Below, piece after piece: positions 35,090 through 44,067 of a stretch of 64,000 nt of DNA. The position numbers and the translations under genes are program-made. The DNA lies in the NCBI RefSeq assembly GCF_947072515.1, contig NZ_CAMTIG010000017.1, positions 1 through 64,000 of the forward strand. Direction: 5' to 3'. Source of the DNA: an uncultured Clostridium sp. Lineage in GTDB: Bacteria > Bacillota > Clostridia > Clostridiales > Clostridiaceae. The notes under the pieces were generated by a model. It searched no databases. It was given only the letters and a program-made list of their open reading frames with translations, and was not told the DNA's origin. Positions within the stretch are counted from its first letter, which is position 1. Each line of letters begins with the position of its first letter.

Positions 35090-35596
35090 TTGGGTAAAAA
35101 AATAAGATTAGCAGGAATAGCATATGAAAGTCTTGTAAATGGGCCTGGAATGAGGCGTGTATTTTTTTCACAAGGATGCAAACACAAATGCAGAGGGTGT
35201 TTTAATCCGGATACTCATAGCTTCTCAAGTGGAGAAGAAATGGATATGGATGAACTGATAGAAGATGTTTTAGATAATCCTATTTTAAAGGGAGTAACAT
35301 TTAGTGGTGGAGATCCTATAGAGAGAGCGGAAGAGTTTTCTTATATGGCAAAAAAGTTTAAAGAAAATGGACTAAGTGTATGGTCATTTACAGGATATAC
35401 GATGGAATATTTATTAGAACATTTGGAGGAAATGAAAGGTGTTAAAGAGCTTTTTGAAAATTTAGATGTACTTATAGATGGAAAATTTGAAAAGGATTTA
35501 ATGGAAGAGGGGCTTAAATTTAAAGGTTCTTCTAATCAAAGAACAATAGATGTAAGAGAAACTTTAAAACAAAATAAAATTATATTAGTAGAATAA
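35090..35596 (+). CDS. nrdG: Anaerobic ribonucleotide reductase activating protein
   Basis: The 168-aa radical-SAM enzyme has the cluster motif CKHKCRGC (CX3CX2C, about residues 27-34). It uses SAM to generate the glycyl radical in NrdD. TTG 35090 is chosen because AAAGGAG ends 9 bases before it; a TTG at 35081 would abut the site. A promoter TTGTCT-17-TATATA is at 35015-35043. In many clostridia nrdG directly follows nrdD. Here seven unrelated genes lie between. Confidence 0.93.
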   Translation: MGKKIRLAGIAYESLVNGPGMRRVFFSQGCKHKCRGCFNPDTHSFSSGEEMDMDELIEDVLDNPILKGVTFSGGDPIERAEEFSYMAKKFKENGLSVWSFTGYTMEYLLEHLEEMKGVKELFENLDVLIDGKFEKDLMEEGLKFKGSSNQRTIDVRETLKQNKIILVE

Positions 35597-35599
35597 AAG

Positions 35600-35630
35600 T
35601 AGAGGTGGAAAAATTTCCACCTCTATTTTT
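35600..35630. terminator. Bidirectional terminator nrdG/permease
   Basis: Perfect 12-bp arms TAGAGGTGGAAA / TTTCCACCTCTA with a 2-base spacer and T runs. It serves both convergent genes. Confidence 0.85.
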
Positions 35631-37140
35631 ATATAGAATTACGATTTTTAGCCTTTTGATATCTATAAGCAATTAAGAATCCAAGAAGTCCAAATAAAAT
35701 AGGACCAAATATCATTAATATTCCTTGCTCAGCACCACCAGGTTGAGTCCATGGTTGGATAATTGAAAATACTATTGAAAAAATAATAGCACAAAGAGAA
35801 AGAATATTTAAGCCAACACCTATTTTTTTATTGAAAAACTCATATTGCTTAGGTATATTGTCATTTAGTTTAAATTTAATATAAGCAAAGGTAATAAATC
35901 CCCATGGAATAACAGAAGATATTGTAACCATAAACATAGTATAGTTATAAATTTGATTTGCATTATTTCTAAATATTAAAACAACAGCAAAAGCAAAAAT
36001 TATCATGAATATTCCTTCAGCCCAAAGTGCATTTGCAGGAAAACCATGCTTATTTATTTTTGTAAATTTTTTAGGTAACATTCCTTCAGGTAAACCTTCT
36101 ATCAATTGTTTAATTGGATAATAGAAACCAAGTGGTAATTGTAAAAATGCAAGTGCACCTATCCAAGAGTTAACTATCAGATACCATTTAGAAAAAACAA
36201 TTGCATGAACTGGAGTTAAACCTATAAGAGTTCCTAAAGAGTAACTATATTTTAAAGTCATATAAACTGAAAAGTTATATAAATTTATATTTCCGTTATT
36301 ATAAACATCATGCCAATTTATAACCATACCATTTCCAATAATAACTACTATAGTTAAAACTAACATTATTATAACTGTTAAAAATATTGCTTTTGGAACA
36401 GTTTTGTGAGGATTTTCAACTTGATCAATTAAACCTACAGCGGATTCCATTCCACCAAGAGACATAATAGCAAATACTAGAAAACCTAAAACACTAAATA
36501 TACTATGATATTGAGGATTTGGACTAGTGAAAAATGCACCAATGCTATGTAAATCTATAGGTTGTGCAAAGTGAAAGCCATTTTTAGCAAATACTAAAAA
36601 ACTCACTAATATTATAAAAAGATTACCATAAAAGAATAATCCCATTGAAATTTTGCTTAGTAACTCAACAGTTTTAATACCGCGAGTTGTTATGTAAATC
36701 CAAAAAATAACCCAAATGGAACCAATTAAAGTCGTAGTCATTTGGTTACTTAATCCAAAAATTCGCCAAGTTTCAGAAATATCTTTTCCAAAGAAAAGTG
36801 TTGAAAAAGTTATACAGATGGCACTAAGTGCTAGACCGCTTAATAATTTAGTTGAAAACCAAATTAGTGTGGTAACTAATGCATATTTTTCACCGATAAT
36901 TTCAGATAACCAAGAATAGATTCCACCTTTTTTATCACTATAGGCTGAACCGATTTCAGTTACAGCAAAAGAGTAGGGTATAAAGAATATTAATCCGGCA
37001 ATTATAACATATACAATGGATGCATAACCCATTTGATAATACATTTGTTCACTATTAGCGATTGAGTAAACAAGTACTATACAAAAAGAGAAAAATCCAA
37101 AGGTTGATATTTTTTTTGTATTTATTTTATTTTCTGACAT
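35629..37140 (-). CDS. yjeM: APC-superfamily amino acid permease, YjeM-like
   Basis: The 503-aa, 12-14-helix permease matches the glutamate/GABA-antiporter-type YjeM subgroup in length. It has the features YSDKKGGIYSWLSEIIG (about residues 67-83), the helix-6 segment GGMESAVGLIDQVENPHKTVPKA (about 230-252) and QPWTQPGG near the C terminus. The substrate is probably an amino acid, but specificity is not determined even for E. coli YjeM. It begins at ATG 37140 behind AGAGAGGTG. No decarboxylase lies next to it, so acid-resistance coupling is not suggested. Confidence 0.85.
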   Translation of the reverse strand: MSENKINTKKISTFGFFSFCIVLVYSIANSEQMYYQMGYASIVYVIIAGLIFFIPYSFAVTEIGSAYSDKKGGIYSWLSEIIGEKYALVTTLIWFSTKLLSGLALSAICITFSTLFFGKDISETWRIFGLSNQMTTTLIGSIWVIFWIYITTRGIKTVELLSKISMGLFFYGNLFIILVSFLVFAKNGFHFAQPIDLHSIGAFFTSPNPQYHSIFSVLGFLVFAIMSLGGMESAVGLIDQVENPHKTVPKAIFLTVIIMLVLTIVVIIGNGMVINWHDVYNNGNINLYNFSVYMTLKYSYSLGTLIGLTPVHAIVFSKWYLIVNSWIGALAFLQLPLGFYYPIKQLIEGLPEGMLPKKFTKINKHGFPANALWAEGIFMIIFAFAVVLIFRNNANQIYNYTMFMVTISSVIPWGFITFAYIKFKLNDNIPKQYEFFNKKIGVGLNILSLCAIIFSIVFSIIQPWTQPGGAEQGILMIFGPILFGLLGFLIAYRYQKAKNRNSI

Positions 37141-37458
37141 AAAAACACCTCTCTTTTAATCTTATTCTATATTAAATGAAAGAGAAGAGATAATCAATAT
37201 TATAAATATTAAATATAAGTAAAAGAAAAATTATCATCTTAATAAAAAAAATGGACAAAGAGTGAGAAAAGTAAAAATAAACACTTCACATTGATAAAGT
37301 ATTAAAGAAATAAAGAATAATGATAAATATATCATTATGGATAAAAAAATAAATTAACAAAAAAGATGTAAATTAATAAATATAGATAAAAATAAATAAA
37401 GGTTTTATGTTATAATAATTATTATTAAATAAAAACGATTAACAGAGGAGGAAAGAAG
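37141..37458. promoter_or_regulatory. 318-base divergent intergenic region
   Basis: The region is very A-rich. It holds the permease ribosome site (37147-37156), a small perfect palindrome AATGATA-AATA-TATCATT (37319-37336), and an extended -10 element TGTTATAAT (TG 37408, TATAAT 37411-37416) that probably serves pepA. No convincing -35 or ORF is visible. Confidence 0.45.
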
Positions 37459-38943
37459 ATGAAAATAAATGTAAGAGCTAAAAAATGTAGAGAAGCGCAA
37501 GGATTGATACTTTCTCTTTTTGAAGATAGATTAGAAGTGAAAAATCCAACAATAAATAAAATGGTATCTCACTTAAAAGATAATGAAAAATTCTTAGGAA
37601 AGGCGGGGGAAGTATATACTTTTACTCGTGAAATAGAAGGATCAATTCAAGATGTTATTCTTTTAGGGTTAGGAAAAGAATCAGATTTAGATTCAGAAAA
37701 AATAAAAGTTAATATGGCAAAAGCTTATAAAAAAGCACAAGAGCTTAAAATTAGTGATTTAGTAGTAAAAATGTTTGCTACAGAAGAAATAAAAGTTAGT
37801 GAAGTAGCTAAAGCGGTTACTATAGCATTACTTTTAACTGATTATAAATTTGATAAGTATAAATCTGATAGAAAAGAAGAGAAGGAAGTAGAAGTTTCAT
37901 TCTCAGGATGTGTTATAAAAACTGAAGGTGATGAAGTAGTATCAGCAGCTGTAGAAGAAGCAATAGATATGGCTGAAGGTATAATAATAGCTAGAGATTT
38001 AGTTAATGAACCAGCAAATATAATGTATCCAAAAGTTTTAGCAAAAGAAGTTTCAAAACTAGGAAAAGAATTTGGTTTCCAAGTAGAAGTATTTGAAAAA
38101 GATAAAATAGAAGAGTTAGGAATGGAAGCATTTTTAGCTGTTGCAAAAGGATCAAAAAAGAAACCAAGATTAATAGTTATGAGATATTTCGGAGATGAAG
38201 CTAATAGAGAAAAAACTATTGGATTAGTAGGAAAAGGACTAACTTTTGATACTGGTGGATATTCATTAAAACCATCAAATAGTATGGATACAATGAAATC
38301 AGATATGGGTGGAGCAGCTGCAGTAGTAGGAACAATGGCATTAATAGCAAAAAGAAAACTTAAGGTTAATGTTGTTTCAGTAATTGCTTCTTGTGAAAAT
38401 GCTATTTCAGGAGATGCATATAAACCAGGTGATATAATTGGAAGTATGAAAGGAACTACAATAGAAGTTCTTAATACAGATGCAGAAGGAAGATTAACTT
38501 TAGTAGATGCTGTAACTTATATTCAAGAAAAAGAAAATGTAAAAGAAGTTATAGATTTAGCAACATTAACAGGAGCAGCTTTAGTTGCACTTGGAGATAC
38601 TACTACAGCCATTCTTTCAAATGATGATAAATTCTTTAATGAAATAGAAAATGCATCATTAAAAGCTGGAGAAAAATTATGGAGATTACCTGCATTTGAT
38701 GAATATAGAGATTTAATAAAATCAGATATAGCTGATTTAAAAAATATTGGTGGAAGATATGCTGGAACTATAACAGCAGGATTATTTATTGAGAAATTCA
38801 TAAATGAAGGAAATACATGGATCCATATGGATATAGCAGGAACTGCATGGACTGATTCACCAAAACCATATAAAGCTAAAGGTGGTACAGGAATTCCTGT
38901 TAACACTTTATATGAAATGTTAAAAGAAAGAAGTTCAAAATAA
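37459..38943 (+). CDS. pepA: Leucyl aminopeptidase (M17)
   Basis: The 494-aa cytosolic zinc/manganese aminopeptidase has an N-terminal macro-like domain (about residues 1-165) and a C-terminal catalytic domain. The metal and catalytic residues are seen in GKGLTFDTGGYSLKP (about 257-271, Lys and Asp ligands), MKSDMGGAAAV (about 278-288) and NTDAEGRL (about 340-347). It removes N-terminal residues from peptides and works as a hexamer in known members. It has an AGGAGG start and a terminator directly after. Confidence 0.95.
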   Translation: MKINVRAKKCREAQGLILSLFEDRLEVKNPTINKMVSHLKDNEKFLGKAGEVYTFTREIEGSIQDVILLGLGKESDLDSEKIKVNMAKAYKKAQELKISDLVVKMFATEEIKVSEVAKAVTIALLLTDYKFDKYKSDRKEEKEVEVSFSGCVIKTEGDEVVSAAVEEAIDMAEGIIIARDLVNEPANIMYPKVLAKEVSKLGKEFGFQVEVFEKDKIEELGMEAFLAVAKGSKKKPRLIVMRYFGDEANREKTIGLVGKGLTFDTGGYSLKPSNSMDTMKSDMGGAAAVVGTMALIAKRKLKVNVVSVIASCENAISGDAYKPGDIIGSMKGTTIEVLNTDAEGRLTLVDAVTYIQEKENVKEVIDLATLTGAALVALGDTTTAILSNDDKFFNEIENASLKAGEKLWRLPAFDEYRDLIKSDIADLKNIGGRYAGTITAGLFIEKFINEGNTWIHMDIAGTAWTDSPKPYKAKGGTGIPVNTLYEMLKERSSK

Positions 38944-38952
38944 TATAATAAT

Positions 38953-38990
38953 AAAAAATGTCTAAACTTTTGAAGTTTAGACATTTTTTA
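38953..38990. terminator. pepA terminator
   Basis: Perfect 17-bp arms AAAAAATGTCTAAACTT / AAGTTTAGACATTTTTT with a 3-base loop. Confidence 0.9.
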
Positions 38991-39015
38991 TTTAGAAATA
39001 TAATTCTAAATAAGT

Positions 39016-39576
39016 TTATTCTTCTGAAGTATCCTCAATTGGTGTTGCAGCATCCCCTTCAGGAATATTAACATCGGAATTAACTTTCTTATGAATTTTA
39101 TCTGTTACAGGAATACCTAGTTCTTCAATAGTATTTGCAATAGCTTGAGGAACATCAGGTTTATTGTGAGCATATCCGAATTTATGATCATTATTCATTA
39201 TAAATAGAATCATAATTTTACCTTTTCCTGTATATGTAAGTTCGGCAGCTTTTATTTCAGTTAAAGGAACTACACATTCTCTGAAGTATAACTTAGTTTT
39301 ACCAATAAGCATAGCATTTTTAACAGAACCAACTAGTAAAAATGACATTAGAGCTGGTGCTAATAAGAAAAAGTCTTTATTAGATAGAAAAACTAAAAGT
39401 ATTGCAAGAACTAGTACAACAATAAATAGAATACTAAATTTCTTTAAGTTAGCATCATTAAATTTTTTACATTCTCCATTACAAGAGTTGATAAACTTTT
39501 TTTGAGTGTTTAAAGCTAATGGAATGTTTAAAATTAAAATTAATATTAAAATTATTTCTGCAATAAGAATTGCCAT
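39016..39576 (-). CDS. Hypothetical membrane protein with cytoplasmic tail
   Basis: The 186-aa protein has helices at about residues 3-21, 46-65 and 68-85. It then has a roughly 75-residue soluble domain (LYFRECVVPLTEIKAAELT...) resembling the PH-like domains of small bacterial membrane proteins, and an acidic Asp/Glu/Pro tail. ATG 39576 is preceded by AAGGAGG. It lies between pepA and asnS, converging on pepA, and seems to be a single-gene unit. Function unknown. Confidence 0.72.
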   Translation of the reverse strand: MAILIAEIILILILILNIPLALNTQKKFINSCNGECKKFNDANLKKFSILFIVVLVLAILLVFLSNKDFFLLAPALMSFLLVGSVKNAMLIGKTKLYFRECVVPLTEIKAAELTYTGKGKIMILFIMNNDHKFGYAHNKPDVPQAIANTIEELGIPVTDKIHKKVNSDVNIPEGDAATPIEDTSEE

Positions 39577-39684
39577 AAAAAATTCCTCCTTGGTTTTATG
39601 TAATAAGTACTATTATAGCATTATGAAAAGATATTACTAATTAATTAAATGTAAAACTATGAAAATATAGTGATGATATAAAAA

Positions 39685-39717
39685 AAACGACCTTTAGATA
39701 GAATCTAAAAGTCGTTT
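39685..39717 (-). terminator. asnS terminator
   Basis: Arms AAACGAC-TTTAGAT / ATCTAAA-GTCGTTT with one bulge each side. The minus-strand continuation is a 7-T run. It lies directly past the asnS stop. Confidence 0.85.
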
Positions 39718-39722
39718 GTTTA

Positions 39723-41114
39723 TTAGAAATCAGATTGTCCTGTAGTTCTTGGGAATGGGATTACGTCTCTAATATTTGTCATACCTGTAATGTACATTAT
39801 TAGTCTTTCGAATCCTAATCCAAATCCAGAATGCTTAGTTTCTCCATATTTTCTAAGTTCTAAATACCACCAGTAGTCTTCTTCATTTAAGTTAAGTTCA
39901 GCCATTCTTTGTTTAAGAAGATCTAATCTTTCTTCTCTTTGGCTTCCTCCAATGATTTCTCCTATACCAGGAACTAGAAGATCCATAGCAGCAACTGTTT
40001 TATTATCTTCATTCATTCTCATATAGAATGCTTTAATATCTTTTGGATAATCAGTAACGAATACTGGTTTTTTAAAGTGTTCTTCAGTAAGATATCTTTC
40101 ATGTTCAGTTTGTAAATCGATTCCCCATTCAACTGGATATTCAAATGTTCTTCCACAGTTTTTAAGTATTTCTACTGCATCTGTATAAGTAACTCTTCCA
40201 AAATCAGCATTTGCAACGTGGTTTAATCTTTCTACTAAACCTTTATCGATAAATTGGTTGAAGAATTGAATTTCTTCAGGACATTCAGCCATAACGTATT
40301 TTATAACGTAAGTTAACATTTCTTCAGCTAATTTCATGTTGTCATTTAAATCAGCAAATGATATCTCAGGTTCTACCATCCAGAATTCAGCTGCATGTCT
40401 TGCAGTGTTTGAATTTTCAGCTCTGAAAGTAGGTCCGAAAGTATAAATGTTTCTGAATGCTAAAGCATAAGTTTCTCCATTTAATTGTCCTGAAACTGTA
40501 AGGTTAGTTTCTTTTCCGAAGAAATCTTTTGAATAATCAATTGAACCATCTTCATTAGTTGGAGTGTTGTTTAAATCTAAAGTTGTAACTCTAAACATTT
40601 CTCCAGCACCTTCAGCATCACTTCCAGTTAAAATTGGAGTGTGAGTGTATACAAAGTTTTGTTCTTGGAAGAACTTATGAATAGCATAAGCTGCAACTGA
40701 TCTAACTCTGAATACTGCTGAGAAAGCATTACTTCTTGGTCTTAAGTGAGCTATAGTTCTTAAATATTCAAAAGTATGTCTTTTCTTTTGAAGTGGGTAA
40801 TCAGAATCTGACATACCTTCAATAATTATTTCTTTAGCTTGAATTTCAAATGGTTGTTTTGATTCTGGAGTTTCTACTAAAGTACCAATTACTCTTAATG
40901 ATGAACTTATTGGTAATTTAGCTAATTCTTTAAAGTTATCTAGGTTATTATCAAATACAACCTGAATATTTTTAAAGAAAGAACCGTCGTTTATTTCAAT
41001 AAACCCGAAAGCATTTGAAGCTCTTAATGTTCTTATCCATCCTGTTATCATTACTTCTTTTCCTAAATGATCAGAAGTTTCTCTGTATAGTGATTTAACT
41101 AATACATTTTTCAT
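39723..41114 (-). CDS. asnS: Asparaginyl-tRNA synthetase
   Basis: The 463-aa class II synthetase has an N-terminal OB-fold anticodon-binding domain (about residues 15-110). The class II core has motif 2 [22 protein letters not shown] (about 230-251) and motif 3 [14 protein letters not shown] (about 431-444). Motif 2 and the HAAEF reading are those of AsnRS rather than AspRS. The enzyme charges tRNA-Asn directly, so the organism need not rely on transamidation. ATG 41114 follows GAGGAGG. It is controlled by the T-box leader immediately upstream. Confidence 0.95.
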   Translation of the reverse strand: MKNVLVKSLYRETSDHLGKEVMITGWIRTLRASNAFGFIEINDGSFFKNIQVVFDNNLDNFKELAKLPISSSLRVIGTLVETPESKQPFEIQAKEIIIEGMSDSDYPLQKKRHTFEYLRTIAHLRPRSNAFSAVFRVRSVAAYAIHKFFQEQNFVYTHTPILTGSDAEGAGEMFRVTTLDLNNTPTNEDGSIDYSKDFFGKETNLTVSGQLNGETYALAFRNIYTFGPTFRAENSNTARHAAEFWMVEPEISFADLNDNMKLAEEMLTYVIKYVMAECPEEIQFFNQFIDKGLVERLNHVANADFGRVTYTDAVEILKNCGRTFEYPVEWGIDLQTEHERYLTEEHFKKPVFVTDYPKDIKAFYMRMNEDNKTVAAMDLLVPGIGEIIGGSQREERLDLLKQRMAELNLNEEDYWWYLELRKYGETKHSGFGLGFERLIMYITGMTNIRDVIPFPRTTGQSDF

Positions 41115-41146
41115 TATTTTTCCTCCTCATTATTAAAAAAATATAT

Positions 41147-41449
41147 AAAAAAAACCCTTCAATTCCCAAGAATATGGGACGAAAGGATTACTCTACGCGG
41201 TGCCACCCAAATTGCTTTTATAATAAAATAAAAGCCAGCTTTAAAGCACAAATTTATGCCCTCCAAATTTATAACGGTTTGGAAAATCCGTCTAAGCCTA
41301 CTTGCAAAAAAAGCTTTCAGTTAGATGCTCCGAGATGTTCTTCAAAATAGTTTTCGTATAAGGCTTACACCATCCCTTATTCGCTAAGACTACGTCCTAA
41401 ATTTACTCTTCTCATCAACGCTTCTTATTAAAAATATTACATTAAGATG
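41147..41449 (-). ncRNA. T-box riboswitch, asparagine specifier AAC
   Basis: On the minus strand stem I ends with GAA-G-AAC-A (specifier AAC at 41339-41337, an Asn codon) opposite AGAGUA. The distal loop reads GGGAUGGUGUAAG. The T-box core GGGTGGCACCGCG (41208-41196) is canonical. It is followed by a terminator stem (41186-41155) and eight Us at 41154-41147. Layout and spacer match the metG T-box at 9662-9925. Uncharged tRNA-Asn should promote readthrough into asnS. Confidence 0.93.
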
Positions 41450-41478
41450 ATTTTACAATACTTTTAAGGCAAAATCAA
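41450..41478 (-). promoter_or_regulatory. Promoter of the asnS T-box transcript
   Basis: On the minus strand TTGATT (41478-41473) and TAAAAT (41455-41450) are separated by 17 bases, just upstream of the T-box leader. Confidence 0.7.
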
Positions 41479-41526
41479 GAAATTAACATAGAATATTTAT
41501 ATAATAATATTAAAAAGAGAGGAAAT

Positions 41527-41922
41527 ATGTTACTTGATAATTTGATTTTAAGAAAAAATAATGAGATAAATTATTTGAAATCAGCTTTATATAATAGAGA
41601 TAGTGATAAAGAATATATAATTGAGAAATTGAAATATGTAGTAGAAGAATTAGAAGAAATTGTAAATGCGCAAATTCAATTTATGGAAAGATTAAAGAAA
41701 TTTACTACACAAGAAGTAGCAAAATATGATGGAACAGGGGATAATTTAGCTTATGTAATAATAAATGGAACGGTTTATGATGTTACAGGAATTCCAGAGT
41801 TTACAGATAAAAAATGTAATTTTAAAATAGGAGCAGATATAACAAAAGAATTTAATAGTTGTAACTTTATAAATAAAAACATCTTAAAAAAAGCTAGAAC
41901 AGTAGGAATACTTTATGAGTAA
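41527..41922 (+). CDS. Coiled coil plus cytochrome b5-like domain protein lacking His
   Basis: The 131-aa protein has a helical coiled-coil N-terminal half (about residues 8-55, many Glu/Lys/Leu) and a C-terminal cytochrome b5-like domain (about 58-131). The domain markers are FTTQEVAKYDG, AYVIINGTVYDVT and ADITKEFNSCNFI. The b5 heme-ligand histidines are absent; indeed no His occurs in the whole protein. Cys occupies nearby positions (KKCNF and FNSCN). It may bind a ligand other than b-type heme, or none. It starts at ATG 41527 with an AGAGAGGAAA site. Confidence 0.8.
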   Translation: MLLDNLILRKNNEINYLKSALYNRDSDKEYIIEKLKYVVEELEEIVNAQIQFMERLKKFTTQEVAKYDGTGDNLAYVIINGTVYDVTGIPEFTDKKCNFKIGADITKEFNSCNFINKNILKKARTVGILYE

Positions 41923-41949
41923 AAAGGTAATAGAGAAGAAGTAATAGAG

Positions 41950-42011
41950 AAGAGGTAATGAGGAAAAGTAAAGAAAGTGTACTACCTTTTCTCTTTTCCT
42001 TATTACCTCTT
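41950..42011. terminator. Long inverted repeat/bidirectional terminator
   Basis: A 19-bp stem (AAGAGGTAATGAGGAAAAG / CTTTTCCTTATTACCTCTT, one G-T pair) with a 24-base loop separates convergent genes. The 5' arm is the third unit of an imperfect tandem repeat GTAATAGAGAAGA (41926-41960). Confidence 0.75.
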
Positions 42012-42019
42012 ACTTAAAA

Positions 42020-42724
42020 TTAAACTTCTCTTCCAGTTTCATAGGATTGAATTAATTTATTTGGGAACTTAAGCATTGTCATATCTTTAATAATTCTTTT
42101 TACTTCATATTCAATATGTCTAAAATTAACTTTCACTTCACCAGTTTCTTTATTTATATCTAAAATACAATAAGTTGCATCAGGTGAACCATTTTTTGGT
42201 TTTCCAACACTACCATCATTGATAAAAAGTTTGTCACCAAACATTTTGCATGAAGGTATATGAGTATGTGCACATACAAGTATATCTGCATCAAGATTTT
42301 TCATAGCTTCTTCTGTATTTTCTTTATCTTCAAAAAGATATTCATTTATAGAGGTTGGACTTCCGTGAACAAATAGAATTTTTCTTTTGCCTACTGTTAA
42401 TTTATATTCAGTAGGTAAGCTTTCTAAGAAATATTTATTAGATATTCGAATTTCTTCAACTGTCCAAGGTAAAATAAATGAGTTTATTTCATTATCTCTT
42501 ATGAAAGTGAAATCACCATCACAAACAGATGCATCATAATTTCCTTTAAGACAAGTTAATTCTCTTCTTCGTATAAGAGCAATAACTTCATTTGGATGAG
42601 GACCATAACCGACTAAATCTCCAAGACAAATAATCCTATCGACTTTATTATCATCTATATCTTCAAACACTTTCATTAGAGAATAGATATTTCCATGAAC
42701 GTCTGATATTACTGCAATTTTCAT
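42020..42724 (-). CDS. Metallophosphoesterase (YfcE-type phosphodiesterase)
   Basis: The 234-aa calcineurin-like protein has the metal-binding series DVHGN (about residues 8-12), GDLVGYGPHP (about 36-45), GNYD (about 60-63), HGSP (about 120-123) and CAHTHIP (about 151-157). Such proteins hydrolyse phosphodiesters, and the precise substrate is unknown. No membrane segment is present, so it is cytosolic. ATG 42724 is preceded by TAGGAGG. It is a single-gene unit, divergent from pepQ and convergent with the cytochrome b5-like gene. Confidence 0.9.
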   Translation of the reverse strand: MKIAVISDVHGNIYSLMKVFEDIDDNKVDRIICLGDLVGYGPHPNEVIALIRRRELTCLKGNYDASVCDGDFTFIRDNEINSFILPWTVEEIRISNKYFLESLPTEYKLTVGKRKILFVHGSPTSINEYLFEDKENTEEAMKNLDADILVCAHTHIPSCKMFGDKLFINDGSVGKPKNGSPDATYCILDINKETGEVKVNFRHIEYEVKRIIKDMTMLKFPNKLIQSYETGREV

Positions 42725-42854
42725 ATTAAAATCCTCCTAAAATTCTAATGATAGAACTTTTATAACTATATATATTTTAACATTATATTAAAAAGGGATA
42801 AAGATGTTATAATAGTAATTAAGAATAAAATAATAAAACAATAGGAGGACAAAT

Positions 42855-43934
42855 ATGAAAGAGAACAGAATTTTAAAAGTAATAGAAAAAATGAAAGAAG
42901 AAGGATTGACTCAAATATTAGTTTCATCTCCATCATCACTATTTTATTTGACAGGGAAATGGTTTCATCCAGGAAATAGAATGATTACTTTACTGATAAA
43001 AGAAAATGGAGAACATAAATTAATAAATAATAAGCTTTTCCCAGTAACAGAAGATTTAGGTGTAGATATAGTTTGGTATGAGGACACTGATGATTCAATA
43101 GAAATTTTATCAAAGTTTATAGATAAAAATAATGATTTAGGTATAGATAAAACATGGCCTGCACATTTTTTAATTTCACTTATGGAGTTAAATGCAGCAA
43201 AAGGATATAAAAATGGCTCTCTAATAATTGATGAACTTAGAATGATTAAAGATGCTGAAGAGATTGAGTTTATGAAAGATGCATCAAAAATAAATGATAA
43301 AACAATGAAAGAACTTTGGGCAAACTTAAGAGAGGGAATGACAGAAATAGAGTGTGCAAATCTTTTAAAAGAGTTATATGAAAAAAATGGTTCAAAGAAA
43401 TTTTCATTCAGCCCTATTATAGCATTCTGTCCAAATGGAGCAGATCCACATCATGGAACAGATGATACTAAATTAAAATTTGGTGATAGCATAGTTATTG
43501 ATATGGGATGTGTTTATAAAAATTATTGCTCAGATATGACAAGAACAGTATTCTTTGGAAAAGAACCAGAAGCAAGACATGCTTCTATATATGGAATAGT
43601 TAAGGAAGCTAACGAAAGAGCTATAAAAATGGTTAAGCCAGGAGCTAAATTTAGTGATATAGATAATGCAGCAAGAAGCTATATAGTAGATAATGGATAT
43701 GGAGAATACTTTACTCACAGAACAGGGCATTGTATAGGAATAGATTGTCATGATTTTGGTGATGTAAGTGGAATAAATGATAAGGTTCTTGAACCAGGGA
43801 TGATATTCTCTGTAGAGCCAGGAATTTATTTAAGAGATGATTTTGGTGTAAGAATAGAAGACTTGGTTTTAGTTACAAAAGACGGACATGAAGTATTAAA
43901 CAGTGTAAGCAAAGAAGCAACTGTTATAAAGTAA
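42855..43934 (+). CDS. pepQ: Xaa-Pro peptidase, M24B family (PepQ-like)
   Basis: The 359-aa metallopeptidase has a short creatinase-like N-terminal domain (about residues 1-125) and a pita-bread catalytic domain. It has the dinuclear metal ligands Asp in VIDMGC, Asp in CSDMTR, His in GHCIGIDCHD, Glu in VEPGIY and Glu in RIEDL. The length fits Xaa-Pro dipeptidase/aminopeptidases of Gram-positive bacteria and is shorter than PepP at 5083. It acts on proline-containing peptides. ATG 42855 follows AGGAGG, and a strong terminator follows. Confidence 0.9.
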   Translation: MKENRILKVIEKMKEEGLTQILVSSPSSLFYLTGKWFHPGNRMITLLIKENGEHKLINNKLFPVTEDLGVDIVWYEDTDDSIEILSKFIDKNNDLGIDKTWPAHFLISLMELNAAKGYKNGSLIIDELRMIKDAEEIEFMKDASKINDKTMKELWANLREGMTEIECANLLKELYEKNGSKKFSFSPIIAFCPNGADPHHGTDDTKLKFGDSIVIDMGCVYKNYCSDMTRTVFFGKEPEARHASIYGIVKEANERAIKMVKPGAKFSDIDNAARSYIVDNGYGEYFTHRTGHCIGIDCHDFGDVSGINDKVLEPGMIFSVEPGIYLRDDFGVRIEDLVLVTKDGHEVLNSVSKEATVIK

Positions 43935-43954
43935 ATAATATATTTTTCGATAAG

Positions 43955-43990
43955 AAATGAGGATGCAAAATGCATTCTCATTTTTTTTAT
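43955..43990 (+). terminator. pepQ terminator
   Basis: Arms AAATGAGGATGCA / TGCATTCTCATTT (one G-T pair) with a 3-base loop and nine consecutive Ts. Confidence 0.88.
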
Positions 43991-44000
43991 TTATTTTAAG

Positions 44001-44028
44001 TGAAACATTCTTTAAGATAAAGGACTCT
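44001..44028 (+). promoter_or_regulatory. Candidate ECF-sigma promoter
   Basis: TGAAAC (44001-44006) and a downstream GACTCT (about 44023-44028) are spaced like ECF -35/-10 elements (AAC and GTC-like cores). The pair lies just ahead of an ECF sigma gene, so autoregulation is plausible. The -10 match is poor. Confidence 0.35.
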
Positions 44029-44067
44029 TAAAGATAGAGGTCAGTAATGGTATAGGAGGGAACTCTA

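Noticed and set aside
38523..38984. Minus-strand 153-codon frame over the end of pepA.
   Set aside because: It overlaps the conserved catalytic part of pepA and its terminator, has no ribosome site and no recognisable motif.
39723..41114. Aspartyl-tRNA synthetase as an alternative call.
   Set aside because: The 463-aa length, lack of the AspRS insertion domain and the Asn (AAC) T-box specifier upstream all favour AsnRS.
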